Source: Rhodocollybia butyracea
Lineage: Eukaryota > Basidiomycota > Agaricomycetes > Agaricales > Omphalotaceae
DNA length: 64,000 nucleotides
Direction of reading: 5' to 3'
Assembly (NCBI GenBank): GCA_015501585.1
Contig: JADNRY010000125.1
Coordinates: forward strand, 1-64,000
Shown in pieces: positions 35,105 through 47,219 of this stretch. Positions within the stretch are counted from its first letter, which is position 1, and every line of letters starts with the position of its first letter. The position numbers were made by a program, and so were the translations under genes. The notes beneath the pieces were generated by a model. It was not told the origin of the DNA, searched no databases, and saw nothing but the letters and a program-made list of their open reading frames with translations.

Positions 35105-36980
35105 CTATAACGATTTTCGTCGGGTTCCCGCGGTAGCTGTTGGTGCATCTAGAGCGAGTCCTAGCTGGTCGCTTGTGGACACAGACATTCCCTGCATGTC
35201 AATACGACTGTCATACATAAACTGAGGCAGTTTAAAACCGCCCTTGTAGCATGCACCAGACGGATCGTGACCAAAACCAGTTCTCGGTCCAAATCTAGAT
35301 GAGATGGCTTTCTGAAAGTTTTGAAAGCACAGAACTTGTGCGGATGCAGGAACAACTGCTCCTAGAATATCGCCATTCCCGGCGCACAGTACGGGGCCAC
35401 CCAAGGCAAGGTCACTGACGTTGATGTCGCCGATTTCATCTTTCCGTCTTATAGTATCCGGTTTAGAATTTGAACGCCAAAGGATAGCACGAGATATATG
35501 GTGAGCGTCAGGGAAGATCCATTGAGCGCCTGACAGGACAGACTGGCAAACAGACAAGTCGCTTACTCGATCTAGAGTCCTACCATCAGGTTCAATGCTG
35601 GAGTTTCCTGCACTGACATAGGGATAAGTCACGGTGAATATAGCTTTCGAACGATAGTCAAAAACAGATTCGTAAGGGATAAATCCTGTGAGCTGAGGTA
35701 GGCCTGGAAGTGCAGCCATCTGAGGGAGATTTTCGCCAGTGATGAAAGAAAGATCATGGGTGTATCCAGACGGATATGGCTGAGTTGAGGAAGGAAAATC
35801 ATAGGTGGCGGTTATTTTTCCTATGTCAGCTCTTTTCATAGTGCAGTCATTGGGGAAGACACTGAAAACTTTGGCACCCAGTGAGGACAGTCCCATTTTC
35901 AAGACCCAGAAGGGAACCGAAGTGACAGGGGGCTCTGGGGAGGATGGCCAAGTGAGTGGTTTGTAAGGTGGCCAAAGGCCGTAGGATGGGACAGTGGGTT
36001 CTGCAAAATATAAAGCTGCCTTTTTCCAGAGAAACGAGGAACCACGGGCGAGCAATGTCCCTGTTTGCTGTGCTACATCAGTAACAAAGGTTGATTGAGG
36101 TGTGCGCATGAAGCCGTGAGTGGGTGTGGTGATATATGTTTCGTTATCTGGTCCGATGATTCGTACACCAAGACTCCCACCAGGTTTTAGGTATGCGTGA
36201 GTTTGTCTGGCATTATCTCCCAGCTGTGGACTTTGTCTCCATAGGGAACTGTGTGTGCTAAAGGGACCACGCTGCCTGGTGTGTTGCTTGTTACAAAGTA
36301 GGGGAGGCCACCGATAGTTAGGGGCCATTCATTGTCATGTAGCACGGATTCTGGAGCTCCGTTTATGATCGTTTCCACCTCTCCGTACTGGAAGACGGTC
36401 ATACCACAGACAAAAGGTAAGATTTGAAGAATGTAGGATATTTGGCCAGGGGTAATGAATGGGAAACGCGGATCGATATGCAAAATAGGATCTGAATAAG
36501 ATCCCTGGAGCACCATCGTATGAAGCTTCATGTGAGGCCAAAAGACAGATTCTCGTTCAGGCATGAAATGCAACTGTCTTCCAAAAAAATGTGTAATTGA
36601 TGACAGAGAATGGGCATCTTTATTGTGGACTACCCACAATGTTTCCTCATCATCGAAATCAACTGCGAAAATTTCGATTGAAGCAAAGGGACCAAGGGAG
36701 CAGACTTTACTTTCTTCGAGGCTCCTGCCAGGTGGGAGCCGGTACGATAGCGGTGGATCGAAGTTCTGGTCATGTACTATCGTATGTGTAAGCTTTAATA
36801 TGCATTTAAAATTTGATAGGAAGAAACCATGTATGAGACGCGACGCGGCCCAAGTGGTGTTATTCCAAAGGGCTTCGTGGGACGGTTTGTTTTCCTTAAG
36901 TTTGCCTTTTCTCTACCGCTAGCATACGGCGCAGAAAGGTTACTTCTAGTTTCCAAGGTTGAGCGGTCTGGAGAGTTCAT
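35105..36980 (-). pseudogene. Unknown large protein, paralogue copy 1 (frameshifted)
   Basis: Highly similar to the intact copy at 37566-39472. A first exon near 36828-36980 (MNSPDRSTLETRS to GPRRVS) and a second exon from about 36777 read NFDPPLSYRLPPGRSLEESK, FASIEIFAVDF and ITHFFGRQLHF. Near 36200 a small insertion relative to copy 2 shifts the frame (after HSWEIMP), producing a stop, and the second half then continues open from KPGGSLGVRIIGPDNETYIT to TRRKSL. The exon 1 to exon 2 junction also does not keep phase. A decayed duplicate. Confidence 0.7.
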
Positions 36981-37565
36981 GTCCTTTAAGTGTTATGGCT
37001 AGGGGTAACTAGGGGCGTTGGCGAGAAGATTCTGTTGTAGGAGTTTGTTGAACATTTCATAGTATCCGGTAAAATAAAGCATGAACAACCTTTATTATGA
37101 TGAGAATGGCGAGGAGAGAGACTTCTCTTCTGATGTGGGTTTATTGAAGGGAGAAATCCGAATGAAGTTGGGATCTAGATGACGTCATCGCTATTATCTT
37201 AACTGCGTTATCTTATCTTGGAGTCACGCATTCTTTCGGACTGTCTCGCACCCCCGCTGCTTACTTGCAGACGTACATCATCACCTAGCTTTATTACGAC
37301 GAAACGATCAGAGAACACTGTCGCTACACTGTCATCTCTATCTTTAGCTGGACCGAGCTGAATGATGTGCGCAGGGGAAAGACAGGCTGAGGGTCCTCTG
37401 GATTTCGACAAACTTTGTCACTGTAGCAGATCGCGAGTGTGGGGACAATGGATTTTGTATGAACACAGATATGAAAGGAAAGTTCGGTACTGGCTGGTCA
37501 AGGGTACATGCATATTACTGAGTTTATCTACAGACTATTACAATTGTGATGCCATTGAAGGGAAT
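36981..37565. other. Intergenic between the two paralogues
   Basis: No gene supported. The ends resemble the corresponding flanks of the other copy, as expected for a tandem duplication. Confidence 0.4.
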
Positions 37566-39472
37566 CTATAATGATTTTCGTCGTGTTTTCGCGGTAGCTC
37601 TCGCTGAATCTAGAGAAAGGTCTAGCTGGTCACTTGGGGCCATTCCTTCAGTGTCAATGCGACTGTCATACACGAACTGAGGCAGTTTAAAACCGCCCTT
37701 GTAGCATGAAGCAGACGGATCACCAAAATCAGGTCTCGGTCCAAATCTGGATGGGATGGCCTTCTGAAAGTTTTGAAAGCATAGAACTTGTGCAGATGCA
37801 GAAACAACTGCTCCCCAGATATCGCTATCCCCAACGCACAGCACGGGGCCACTCAAGACAAAGTCACTGACACTAATCTTGCCGATTTCATCCTTCCGCC
37901 CTGTAGTATCCGGTTTAGAACTTGAGCGCCAAAGGATAGCACGAGATATATGGTGAGCATCGGGGAAGATCCATTGAGCACCTGACAGGACGGGCTGACA
38001 GACAGTCAAGTCGGTTACTCGATCTAGAGTCTTACCATCAGAGTCAATGCTGGAGTTTCCTGCACTGACATAGGGATAAGTTACGGTGAATATAGCGTTC
38101 GAACGATACTCAAAAACAGATTCATAAGGAATAAAACCTGTGAGCCGAGGTAGGCCTGGAAGCGCAACCATCTGAGGGAGATTTTCGCCAGTGATGAAAG
38201 AAAGATCATGGGTGTATCCAGACGGATATGGCTGAGTTGAGGAAGGAAAATCATAGGTGGCTGTTATTTTTCCTATGTCACCTCTTTTCCTAGCGCAGTA
38301 AATGGGGAAGACACTGAAAACTTTGGCACCCAGTGAGGACGCTCCCACTTTTGAGACCCAGAAAGGAATCGAAGTGACAGGGGGCTCTGGTGACGATGGC
38401 CAAGTGAAGGGTTTGTAAGGTGGCCAAGGGTTTGGTGCTGGGACAGTCGGTCTAGCAAAATATAGAGCCTTTTTCCAGAGAAACGAAGAAACGTTGGCGA
38501 ACAATCTCCTTGTTTTCTGTGCTACATCAGTCACAAAGGCTGGTTGAGGAGTGGGCACGAAGCCATGAGTGGTTGTAGTGATATATGTTTCATTATCTGG
38601 TCCAATGATCCGTATACCAAGACTCCCACCAGGTTTTAGACATTGGCCTGGCGCCGTTTCCCAACTGTGGACTTTCTTTCCACAGGGAACCGTGTGTGAT
38701 AAAGGAACCATGCTACCTGGTGTGTTGCTTGTTACGAAGTAGGGGAGATCACCAATGGTGAGGGGCCATTCGTGGTCAGCTAGCACGGATTCTGGAACTC
38801 CGTTTATGATCAACTCTACCTCTCCGTATTGGAAGACAGTTAGACCACAGACAAACGGAAGGACAAGAATAATCAACGATATATCCACGGGAGTAACGGA
38901 TGGGAAACGTGGATCGATCCTCAAAATAGGATCCATCTTATACCCCTCAGTGATAAGAAAACCTCCCGGAGGATGCTTTGGATTCCTGTGGGGCCGAAAG
39001 ACAGAGTTTTCTTCAGGCCTAAAATGCAACTGTCTGCCGAAAAAATGTGTGATTGATGATAGGAGATGGGCATCTTTATTGGCGACTACCCATATTGTTT
39101 CTTCGTCACTGAAATCAACAGCGAAAATTTCGATTGAAGCAAAGGGGCCCATGGAGCAGACTTTACTTTCATCGAGGCTCCTACCAGGTGGGAGCCGGTA
39201 CGTTAACGGTGGATCGAAATTCTTGTCTGCCACTGTATGCTTGAGTTCAGAATACGTTTAAAATTTGATAGGAAGATACTACCTTTTGAGACGCGACGCG
39301 GGGAGGTCGGGGTTAATCCGATGGGCCACAAGGAACGGTTTGTTTTCCTTATGTTTGCTTTCTCTCTCAACGCAGAACAGTTGTTTCTAGTTTCCGTAGG
39401 CCATGTAAAGGCACCACGACCAAGTGGGGTTGAGGGGTCTACAGGCTTTACATCCTCTAAAGGAAGGGACAT
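37566..39472 (-). CDS. Unknown large protein, paralogue copy 2 (intact)
   Basis: Two exons (39283-39472 and 37566-39232, intron 50 nt) give about 618 residues. I do not recognise the family. Visible features: FASIEIFAVDFSDEETIWVV, ITHFFGRQLHF, a hydrophobic stretch LIILVLPFVCGLTVFQYGEV, then GGSLGIRIIGPDNETYITTT with THGF, and later SGPVLCVGDSDIWGAVVSA. The pairing of a THGF element with a later S/G-rich SGPVLC...GAVV element is faintly like a trypsin-fold protease with a catalytic His and Ser, but this is a guess. The start is the first ATG of exon 1 (MSLPLEDVKP); without that exon there is no ATG near the conserved region. Confidence 0.6.
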
Positions 39473-39957
39473 TCTTCTGAGTTGCGGCTTTGTTGTTGCT
39501 AGGGGTAACCGTACTAGGGGCGTTGGAGAGGTGATTCTGTCGAACGATGTAGTTTATTAATCGATCCTTGGCCGGTAAATAAACCATGAATATCCTTGGA
39601 TTAGGTGGAGAAAGGCGAGGAGAGAGACTTGTGGCTTATTGATAGTCGAATCTAGATGACATAACCACTGTGAAAATAATTGAAATTGTTGAAAATATGA
39701 GTGAAAAAGGTAGTGTCAAAGCGTGAAATACTTAATGGGCGTTTCGGTGAAGAGATGCAGAACTTGTTCTCTCGTGGTCTCGCTGATAAAAGAGGAGTGT
39801 ATTGCGGTATCTGTTACTCGGAAGGAAACCAGTGTGCCTCTGAGCGGATGAAAACTAAGATGACGACCATGAATAACAAAAATCTGACCACCCTTTGGTT
39901 GAATAGTGCTCATCAAAATATCGAAAAAGGACACGACCACTACCGTCTAAACTAAGG
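39473..39957. other. Intergenic, no gene seen
   Basis: About 0.5 kb upstream of the unknown gene and downstream of the UTP7 relic. An 84-codon plus-strand frame at 39701-39955 has no recognisable motif. Confidence 0.35.
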
Positions 39958-41620
39958 TTAAGTTTTCAATGTCCGTTTGAACTGATCCAACGCCGAACTC
40001 TTTTCCTGCGGTTCATCTCCATATCTGACTCTTCGAATCTCCGCTTTGCGTTCAGCTTGCAGTTTTTCGAGTTTGGCGCGAATAGTGACCTGTTGGAAAG
40101 GTGTGAGAAGATGAGCAATGGAATAACGATACAAGATACGCAAGTAAGGGAAATGGAAGGGAAGAGAGAGTAAGGCCAAAGACATGTATGCAGCAGGAAA
40201 ATTGCTTACCGCTGTAGGATAACATTTTTCCTTTGCTTCCTCTAGTACCTCTTCACACTCTCGCCCTTTCCTCGCATCTTCCTCTTCTCTCGTTCCTCCT
40301 TGTCGATCTTATCTTACTATCTGGGTCTTTGTCATCTGCGTCGGAAGCAAATTCTTCGGTCCTGATACCTATAGCCGTTCCGCAAGCGAAAGACGGCTGT
40401 AAGGGATTTCATTCGTACGAGAGGAACCAGAACCACCTAGGATTAATTCTCAGTCTGATCGTACGGTAAGGATTACGGTCCTGATAATCACCTGTGGTTG
40501 AGATTTTCGTGGTCAGCTTTGAAGATGGTGCCAAGCCTCCGACAAATTCTGGGTCAAGAGTAATCAGATCTGGCTGAATCAAGACGTGGGCAAAAAAATC
40601 GGTAAGACAGCGACAACCGGCGATGAACACCACAAACCTCGTCGAGCAAAGCTCGGACTTTTCTCTCCCTATGTCCCTTCACACCTTCGTATAGGTCTAA
40701 ATCTCCAGTATCCATACCGCCTTCACCAGCCCCTGGAACTAAGGATACTACTAGTTCCCTGAGCATGTCCGATAGATAGAATATCCCGCAATGGCGCGAA
40801 ACGAAGGGAAGTGATCAGTCGACGGGATGCAGTCGGTAGAGGATGGGTCATGTAGAGAGGTGTTGCGATGGCGCGTTATGAATGGCTTTTATCGAGGGTG
40901 AGGTATACATGTTGACGCTGCCGCCACTTGCAACAGCAAGAACGCCTTTCTGAGCCTTTCTGACTCCACTCCACTTCTGCGTCTCCTTTTCTGCCGTTCC
41001 TGAGGCTCCATTCACGTACGGCGCCTTTCCAGTTCCGACAATCCCATATCTTAACGCTGCCATCTTTTCCAGCGGTGGCCATGTACCTCCGCCCCCGCTC
41101 GGGTCAACATAAACACTCGCTACAGGCCCAAGGTGTACGAGGACTTTAACAGCTGAGTGTGGAAGATTCGGAGTCCACGGTGTGACACAGCCGTTCTGGT
41201 GTTCTAGATAAAGAACTGCGTAATGCGGATTCTGTGCAGGGCTGAGCGCTGAGCATGCACCGAGAGCGGTACGAGGCCAGTGATACGGCAAAAATTTCAG
41301 CCTTGTTGAACTAATGTGATCTTTGAGCTTGTGGATTACTATACGCCGTGTCGATCGTAAGTAAAAGTGTATTTTTGCTGTGTGACGATAGAATGAATGA
41401 TCCTGGAGAAAAAGGATGTCTTTGCCCGTTTCGCCTAGCTGCAGCTCGTTATGTATAGCGCCTGTGAGGGTATTGAAAGCGGCAACATGACCTGTTTTCC
41501 TGCAACTGCCATATGCCGTCCGTTCCATCGAGCTTCATTTCAAGCCGCCCTCGTGCAGCCCGCTCCTGCCTCTCTAACAATTTCCCTCTGCGCGAGGCGC
41601 CAGTTTGGATAAGTCCTGAT
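39958..41620 (-). pseudogene. UTP7: Decayed UTP7 (WDR46/BING4) gene
   Basis: UTP7 is a WD40 component of the small-subunit processome needed for 18S rRNA maturation. Blocks recognisable on the minus strand, in order: EARWNGRHMAVA, RKTGHVAAFNTLTGAIHNEL, IHKLKDHI, RLKFLPYHW, QNGCVTPWTPNLPHSAVKVL, HLGPVASVYVDPS, MATAGKDGSVKIWDCRNWKG, ASGGSVNMYTSPS, VPGAGEGG, RERKVRALLDEV, PDLITLDPEFVGGLAPSSKL and a basic C-terminal helix ending ALDQFKRTLKT. They lie in changing frames, and about 25 residues between FLPYHW and the next block are missing. Introns are retained, so it is not a processed copy. A functional gene should exist elsewhere because UTP7 is essential in yeast. Confidence 0.8.
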
Positions 41621-43972
41621 TAATGATTCTTCCGAAGGAAGTAAGTCCACTGCATCCGAGAGCAAGGATTGAAATTGGGCGATATGGGTTGCAATATTTA
41701 CGAGTGAACAACGAAGTTGTGTTTTTTGGCAATGTGCTTATACGGTGAAGATTCTATTGTTTCATTGTGCTGGGTTTGTAAAGATTTAGGAATAGTTGTG
41801 TTTGTGTTTTTTACTATCGAGGGAGAGGTTTTGTTTCGTGGAGAGCCCAGCTTTGGGTTGAGATAATGTGGTCCTTTTTCGTTTTCCGACTACTAGTGGC
41901 TGGATCGCATCGGCTTTAGCTATGTATATGAGGGCGGAATATGAATGTTCAATGTTCAATGAAAAAGCGCGTGAAAACGGGAAATCGGACCGTCGGGACA
42001 ATTTCAAGCGCCTATTTGTCCCTTGAGCGCCAAGGTTATCGGAAACGCGTAGCATGCGTTAGTCCGATGGAACTCGATATCTCTGCTTTAAACACACATC
42101 TGACGCTGCGAATACACTTTCCATCAATACACATCGGCACATACACATGCGTTGGCGATGGAAGCCTTGCTCGACACCCAGCTGTTTAGTCTAAGAGTCG
42201 GGAAGCATGGTCGCAAGAGGTCTGGGCTTGGACAGGAGGGTCGTCAGTGCTTTTCTAGCCTAGGTACCAATGGGCGAAGCCGAAGCATATGCAACCGGTC
42301 TTTGGGCGCACACTGGGACAACGGTGCATTCGAAGGCGTTAGATATCGAATGGAAGCCGTGAAGAAGGCCGTCATATTCGTGGGTAGTTAGGCGAAGTAG
42401 GCACGGCGGTGGCAGCAAAATCAGCGCAATCATCTCGTGAATGGTTTGGTTTCGATCCCGAGACAATTGTTACTCGCGTCGTATCTCTAAATCGAGTCCA
42501 TTTCCATCCCTTGGTCACTGCTTCAATCCCTACAACCCAAGTCCTCTCCCCCATCATATCATTTGTACCGGTACCGCAGCCAACTTCCTGTGGAGATGCG
42601 TTCAATGCACCTGTTCTGCTAGTCTAGTTGATAGTGCTCAAGTGGCTGGCAACGTCAACCGAAACGCGTCAGCTGTGCTAACTTTGGCGGAGCAATGATC
42701 AGTACTTCAAGCTTCAAGCTTCAGTCTTTGGGTCGGGAGACGGGAATCATCTGGCAGCGAGTGTGTCTGGTTGAGGATGACCCAGCTGGGGCCCCGGTCA
42801 TGTTCCTGCGATCTTGGAGCTGTTCCTCCTGCAACATCCGAACATGAAATGTGCCGTCTGCACATTCAGAGATGGGGCAGGGTTTGGGCACGAACGGATC
42901 TTATCGCCGGTATGAATCCAACTGCGACGCCTGAGTCGGCTCTGCAGATGAAGGGTTATTGGTGGGATACCTGCTCACCAACTCTTCGATCTCAGATAAT
43001 TCTCTTATTAAAAGCCAACAGTTTGGTATTTCCACCGGATCAGCATCTACACCAACTCCTAGGATTGGGGCCAGCTATCGTCATTAATATGACATTGGAC
43101 AAGGAGTGTGGCTTGGCATGAGTGGTATATCAAGTATGAGCACCGCAGGTTCACTGGGCTCACTGGGCTCATTGATAGGCTCCTTATATCCCAATGACAT
43201 CTCACAGGGGTAATGCAGCGGGTTCGAGTACTCTAGCACCGGTATGCGCTTTCACTTCCTCCTCAAAGCTCGAGTCCTCATGGTTTCCTTTCTTCATTTA
43301 TTAAAGACTTTATGGAGGACGCACTACGCGCCGGAAAACTTTCCCCCCCAGTGAAAGATGTAAGAACGCTATTCTTCTTATTTGAATCCTCATTCGACGA
43401 GCTCGACGACACCATGCGAAACTGACCGCTGACCGCAGTTGATAACGTACGCGGCGATTGTAGGGCAATGTGTGGGGTTGGATAGGGTTACTGTTCATGG
43501 TACCTAGAGACAGAGGCGAGGGAGAAAGGAAAGGTCGTTTTGACGCCAGATAGACCACCCAGAAGAGAAAGGACAGCCCGAGGCAGTGGCTTCTTGTTTC
43601 TTCGTTACCAGTGGAATATGCCTTAATTGAGAAGCTGGTGGACTTACGAACCAGTGACCTTGACTCAAATGCTTGAAGCTTCCCACAACCGTGCTGACGT
43701 CCACGAATTGCAGGCCTGTAAAAGGATTCCGAAGTGAAGTACTCAAATTATCCTTCTCTTACTGTTTTAATTAACCTGCTTAGTACTAGAACTTTGTTTA
43801 GAACCTAATAACCACCAGGTGGGCTATGTATATGTACACACTGGTACTTCGAATCCATCAGACTTAGTCCTCCCCCTGTCTAAGTGGAGATTGGCGAGTT
43901 TTTTCGAAGCTGGTATCCCATGGGCACATGGACAGATCGGGCTTTCAACCTTGAACTGTGTGTGAACAGAAC
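41621..43972. other. Long stretch without assignable gene
   Basis: About 2.35 kb. Many short frames, none with recognisable motifs. A short tandem TCACTGGGC occurs near 43150-43170. Possibly degraded genic sequence adjoining the UTP7 relic. Confidence 0.35.
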
Positions 43973-44210
43973 TGTTCTTTGTCGCAAACCTTCCTCGTGG
44001 CTCCGATCTTCACCCCTCCCGGTGCCAAATTGGTAATAGTGGGCTGATATCACTGTGCACTTCCTTTGTGCCCATATCAAAATATTAAGGTGACTATCAT
44101 GCTCGACAGGCTTTAATTCATTCACTATAGCAGTTAGCAGTAGTCAGCTGTGGAAATTGGCACGGCATTCTCCTGCCTGGTTCTGTTCCTGGTAATGTTC
44201 CTCGGACCTC

Positions 44211-44219
44211 TATATAAGG
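44211..44219 (+). promoter_or_regulatory. TATA box of the P450 pseudogene
   Basis: TATATAAGG lies 37 bp before the start codon at 44248. The identical motif stands at 44991-44999, 36 bp before the start of the intact copy, so the promoter was duplicated with the gene. Confidence 0.65.
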
Positions 44220-44247
44220 TAGCAAACTGTGCGTCCCAGAAGTGACC

Positions 44248-44786
44248 ATGTCCATGGCACCTGGCTCATCTTTTTTGGCCTTTGGGATTGCAGTTTCTGC
44301 AGTAGCTCTAATATATCTCTTTCCACGCCGTCGCCAGTCCGTTGTCGAGTCCTACCCTCCAGGTCCCAAATCCCCAAATATTCCGACTCTTGATGCCTGG
44401 GTACAATATCAAGACTGGGGGAGAGAGTATGGTTCGTTACTTTTCTTCCCCATGACTCAACATCCCGATGTTCAGACCAAAGCGCAAGCGGAAATTGATC
44501 ACGTTATTGGGAGAGATCGACTACCTACTTTTGAAGACCGGCAGTCTCTTCCATACGTTGAATCAATCTATCGCGAAATAATGCGAATGCACCCGCCTGC
44601 CCTACTGGTTTGAGATACTTGATTCAAGAGATTGCATATTTCCTGAGATTTTGCAGGTCTCCCCACTTTTCAACTGAAGATGACTTCTATCGAGGTTACT
44701 ACCTCCCTAAAGGTCTTTAAAATCTTTTGTTTTAGGGCACATTTTAATGTCCTCGTTTCAGGCTGTCAGGTTGTTGCCAATATCTG
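44248..44786 (+). pseudogene. P450 pseudogene with internal deletion fusion
   Basis: Starts like the adjacent intact P450 (MSMAPGSSFLAFGIAVSAVA ... LDAWVQYQDWGREYG). Inside intron 1, near 44448, the sequence jumps directly to the counterpart of exon 8 (MTQHPDVQTKAQAEIDHVIG, LPYVESIYREIMRMHPP), so exons 2-7 are deleted. Exons 9 and 10 equivalents follow (DDFYRGYYLPK, CQVVANIW) and the copy ends at about 44786, where promoter sequence of the next copy begins. It lacks the heme-binding loop and cannot be active. Confidence 0.9.
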
Positions 44787-45026
44787 GTTCTTTGTCACAA
44801 ACGTTCCTCATGGCTCCGATCTTCACACACCCCCGGTGCCAAATTGGTAATATTGGGCTGATATCGCTGTAAACTTCTTTGTGCCCATATCTGGGCCATA
44901 TCAAAATATTAAGGTTTACCTTCTTGACTGTCATGCTCGGCAGGCTTTACGGTGGAAATCACTCTGGCTCCGTCCCTGGTACTGTCCCTGTATATAAGGT
45001 AGGAACGGTGCGTCCCAGCAGTGACC
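44787..45026 (+). promoter_or_regulatory. Duplicated P450 promoter
   Basis: Sequence from TTCTTTGTCACAAACG through the TATA box (44991-44999) repeats 43975-44220 (TTCTTTGTCGCAAACC). This marks the join of the tandem duplication, offset about 810 bp. Confidence 0.7.
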
Positions 45027-47219
45027 ATGTCCATGGCACCTGCCTCATCTTTTTTGGCCTTTGGGATTGCAGTTTCTACAGTAGCTCTACTATATCTCTT
45101 TCCACGCCGCGGCCGTCGCCAGTCCTTTGCCGAGTCCTACCCACCAGGTCCCAAATCCCCGAATATTCCGACTCTTGATCCCTGGATCCAATTTCGAGAG
45201 TGGGGGAGAGAGTATGGTTCGTTACTTATTATTCCTTAGTACGGTCGTATAAGAAATGCTGATTCAACTTTTATTCCAACAGGAGATCTCGTCTACATCC
45301 GTGAAAATAACATGCTCATTCTCAACAATGCTCATGTTGCCATAGATCTACTAGACAAACGTGCTCGTATCTACTCGGATCGAGCAATGACGAACATGAT
45401 GAAGCTGTGAGTTTGGACCTCGAACATTCTGAGTCACTGCTAAGCTTTTCGTTCACAAGGTGTGGATTCGATGATATACTTTCCACACAGGTGAATAATC
45501 TAACTTGCCTAACAAACTCGCCTTCAACATAGAACTGATTTATCTTCGCCAACTCCTGTGCAGCGATATTCGGATAAATGGCGAGGAAATAGGAGGCTTT
45601 TCCAGCAAAATTTTCGTAAATCTGTCAGCAGTCGCTTTTATCCGGTCCAATACAAAGAAATTCACCAGTTTTTGCATAACCTGGCGGACGTCCCAGAAGA
45701 ATTTATGCAGCACACAATGTCGTACGTTTTATTTCGGAGGGTCAAATTCAGTACTGATTTTCTCACAAGAGTCTCCCAAGGCCTCATTTATGCATCATTA
45801 TATGGACTGGACATTCGTTCGGATGGTCGTCTTGCTCAGAAAGCTGAAGAAACTGCGAACGTAATTGGACAAGCAATTGTAGAGCCCTTTCCTGCCATTG
45901 AACGATTTCCGTGGCTGCATTTCATGCCTTCCTGGTTCCCTGGATGTGGTTTTCAAAAGGTAGTACAAAAATGTATAGCAGGTGTAAAGGAAGCAGATAC
46001 CATTCCATTCGACAATGCAGTAAATAACTTGGTTAGTATGTCTTCAACTTTGAACTTTGCTTATTCAATCTCTTGCAATCCAGAAAATGGGAACTGGTAC
46101 TTCACTTGTCGCCGAGCTAGCTCTTGAAAATCCTGAGGATATCGAGAAGATCAAGGCAATGGGAACTGTCAGCTTTCTAGGTGAGACTTGCTTTTGTTAA
46201 TACTAGATCAAAGAAAGAAAAAAATTAATGTTTACCTTCAGCGGCGTCTGATACGGTATGAAGTCTTTTCTTGGACTGACTCCATGCAACTTACTATTGT
46301 ATGGAATTTAATAGACAATGTCTTCAATTGCATCCTTTCTCCTCACCATGACTCAACATCCCGAAGTTCAGTCTAAAGCGCAAGCGGAAATTGACCACGT
46401 TATTGGGAGAGATCGACTACCAACTTTTGATGACCGACAGTCCCTTCCATATGTTGAATCAATCTATCGTGAAATAATGCGGATGCACCCACCTGTCCCT
46501 ACTAGTATGAGATATTTAATTCAGGAGATTGAATATTTCTTGAGATTTTGCAGATCTCCCCCATGTTTCAACTGAAGATGACTTCTATCGGGGTTACTAC
46601 CTCCCTAAAGGTTATTAGAATCTTTCGTTTTAGGGCACATTTTAATGTCCTCGTTTCAGGCTGTCAGGTTGTTGCCAATATCTGGTGAGTTTATGATCTC
46701 TTCTAAATTTCGGACAGACTTGTGCAATGCTAAAAGACGTTCTTAGGGGTATCAATCGAGATCCCAATATGTTCCCGGAACCAGATAAATTCATGCCTGA
46801 ACGTTTTCTGAACTCTCCAACTGGGCCATATACGAATATCAACAATATCTATGCATTCGGATTCGGCCGAAGGTGTGTAATTTTGTTCAAGCATATCCTT
46901 CCCTGTCCTTTTTGTCTATATAGAGTTTGTGCAGGCCGCCACATGGCTGACAACACTGTCTGGCTTACGATTGTATCTGTCCTGGCCACACTGGATCTTC
47001 GCAATGCCAAAGATGATACAGATAATGAAATTGACATACCAGGAGAGTATACTAAAACTTTCTTCCGGTATGTGCTTGAGTCTGTGTTATTCTATATGCT
47101 GATGATACTAATCAACGCCCTGAGCGTATTTCAGGCATCCCTTGCCATACCGATCTTCCATTACGCCTCGCGACCAGCAAGCACGGGACCTGATTTTGGC
47201 GACCACTACGGTAGATTGA
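45027..47219 (+). CDS. Cytochrome P450 monooxygenase (13 exons, intact)
   Basis: ER-anchored heme-thiolate monooxygenase. Exons 45027-45216, 45283-45406, 45460-45490, 45564-45721, 45770-46031, 46084-46180, 46242-46255, 46315-46504, 46554-46610, 46660-46684, 46747-46872, 46924-47067 and 47135-47219 join in frame to 500 residues. Landmarks: N-terminal anchor SSFLAFGIAVSTVALLYLF, hinge YPPGPKSPNIP, C-helix DKWRGNRRLFQQNF, I-helix AASDTTMSS, ExxR in YREIMRMHP, KFMPERFL and heme loop FGFGRRVCAGRHMADN. The C-terminus HPLPYRSSITPRD is typical. Start chosen at MSMAP; a GTG two codons upstream is not needed. Substrate unknown. Its truncated sister lies immediately upstream. Confidence 0.93.

Noticed and set aside
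43200..43240. Possible tRNA B box (GGTTCGAG)
   Set aside because: No matching A box, acceptor stem or anticodon arm could be formed around it; no tRNA genes were found elsewhere in the window.
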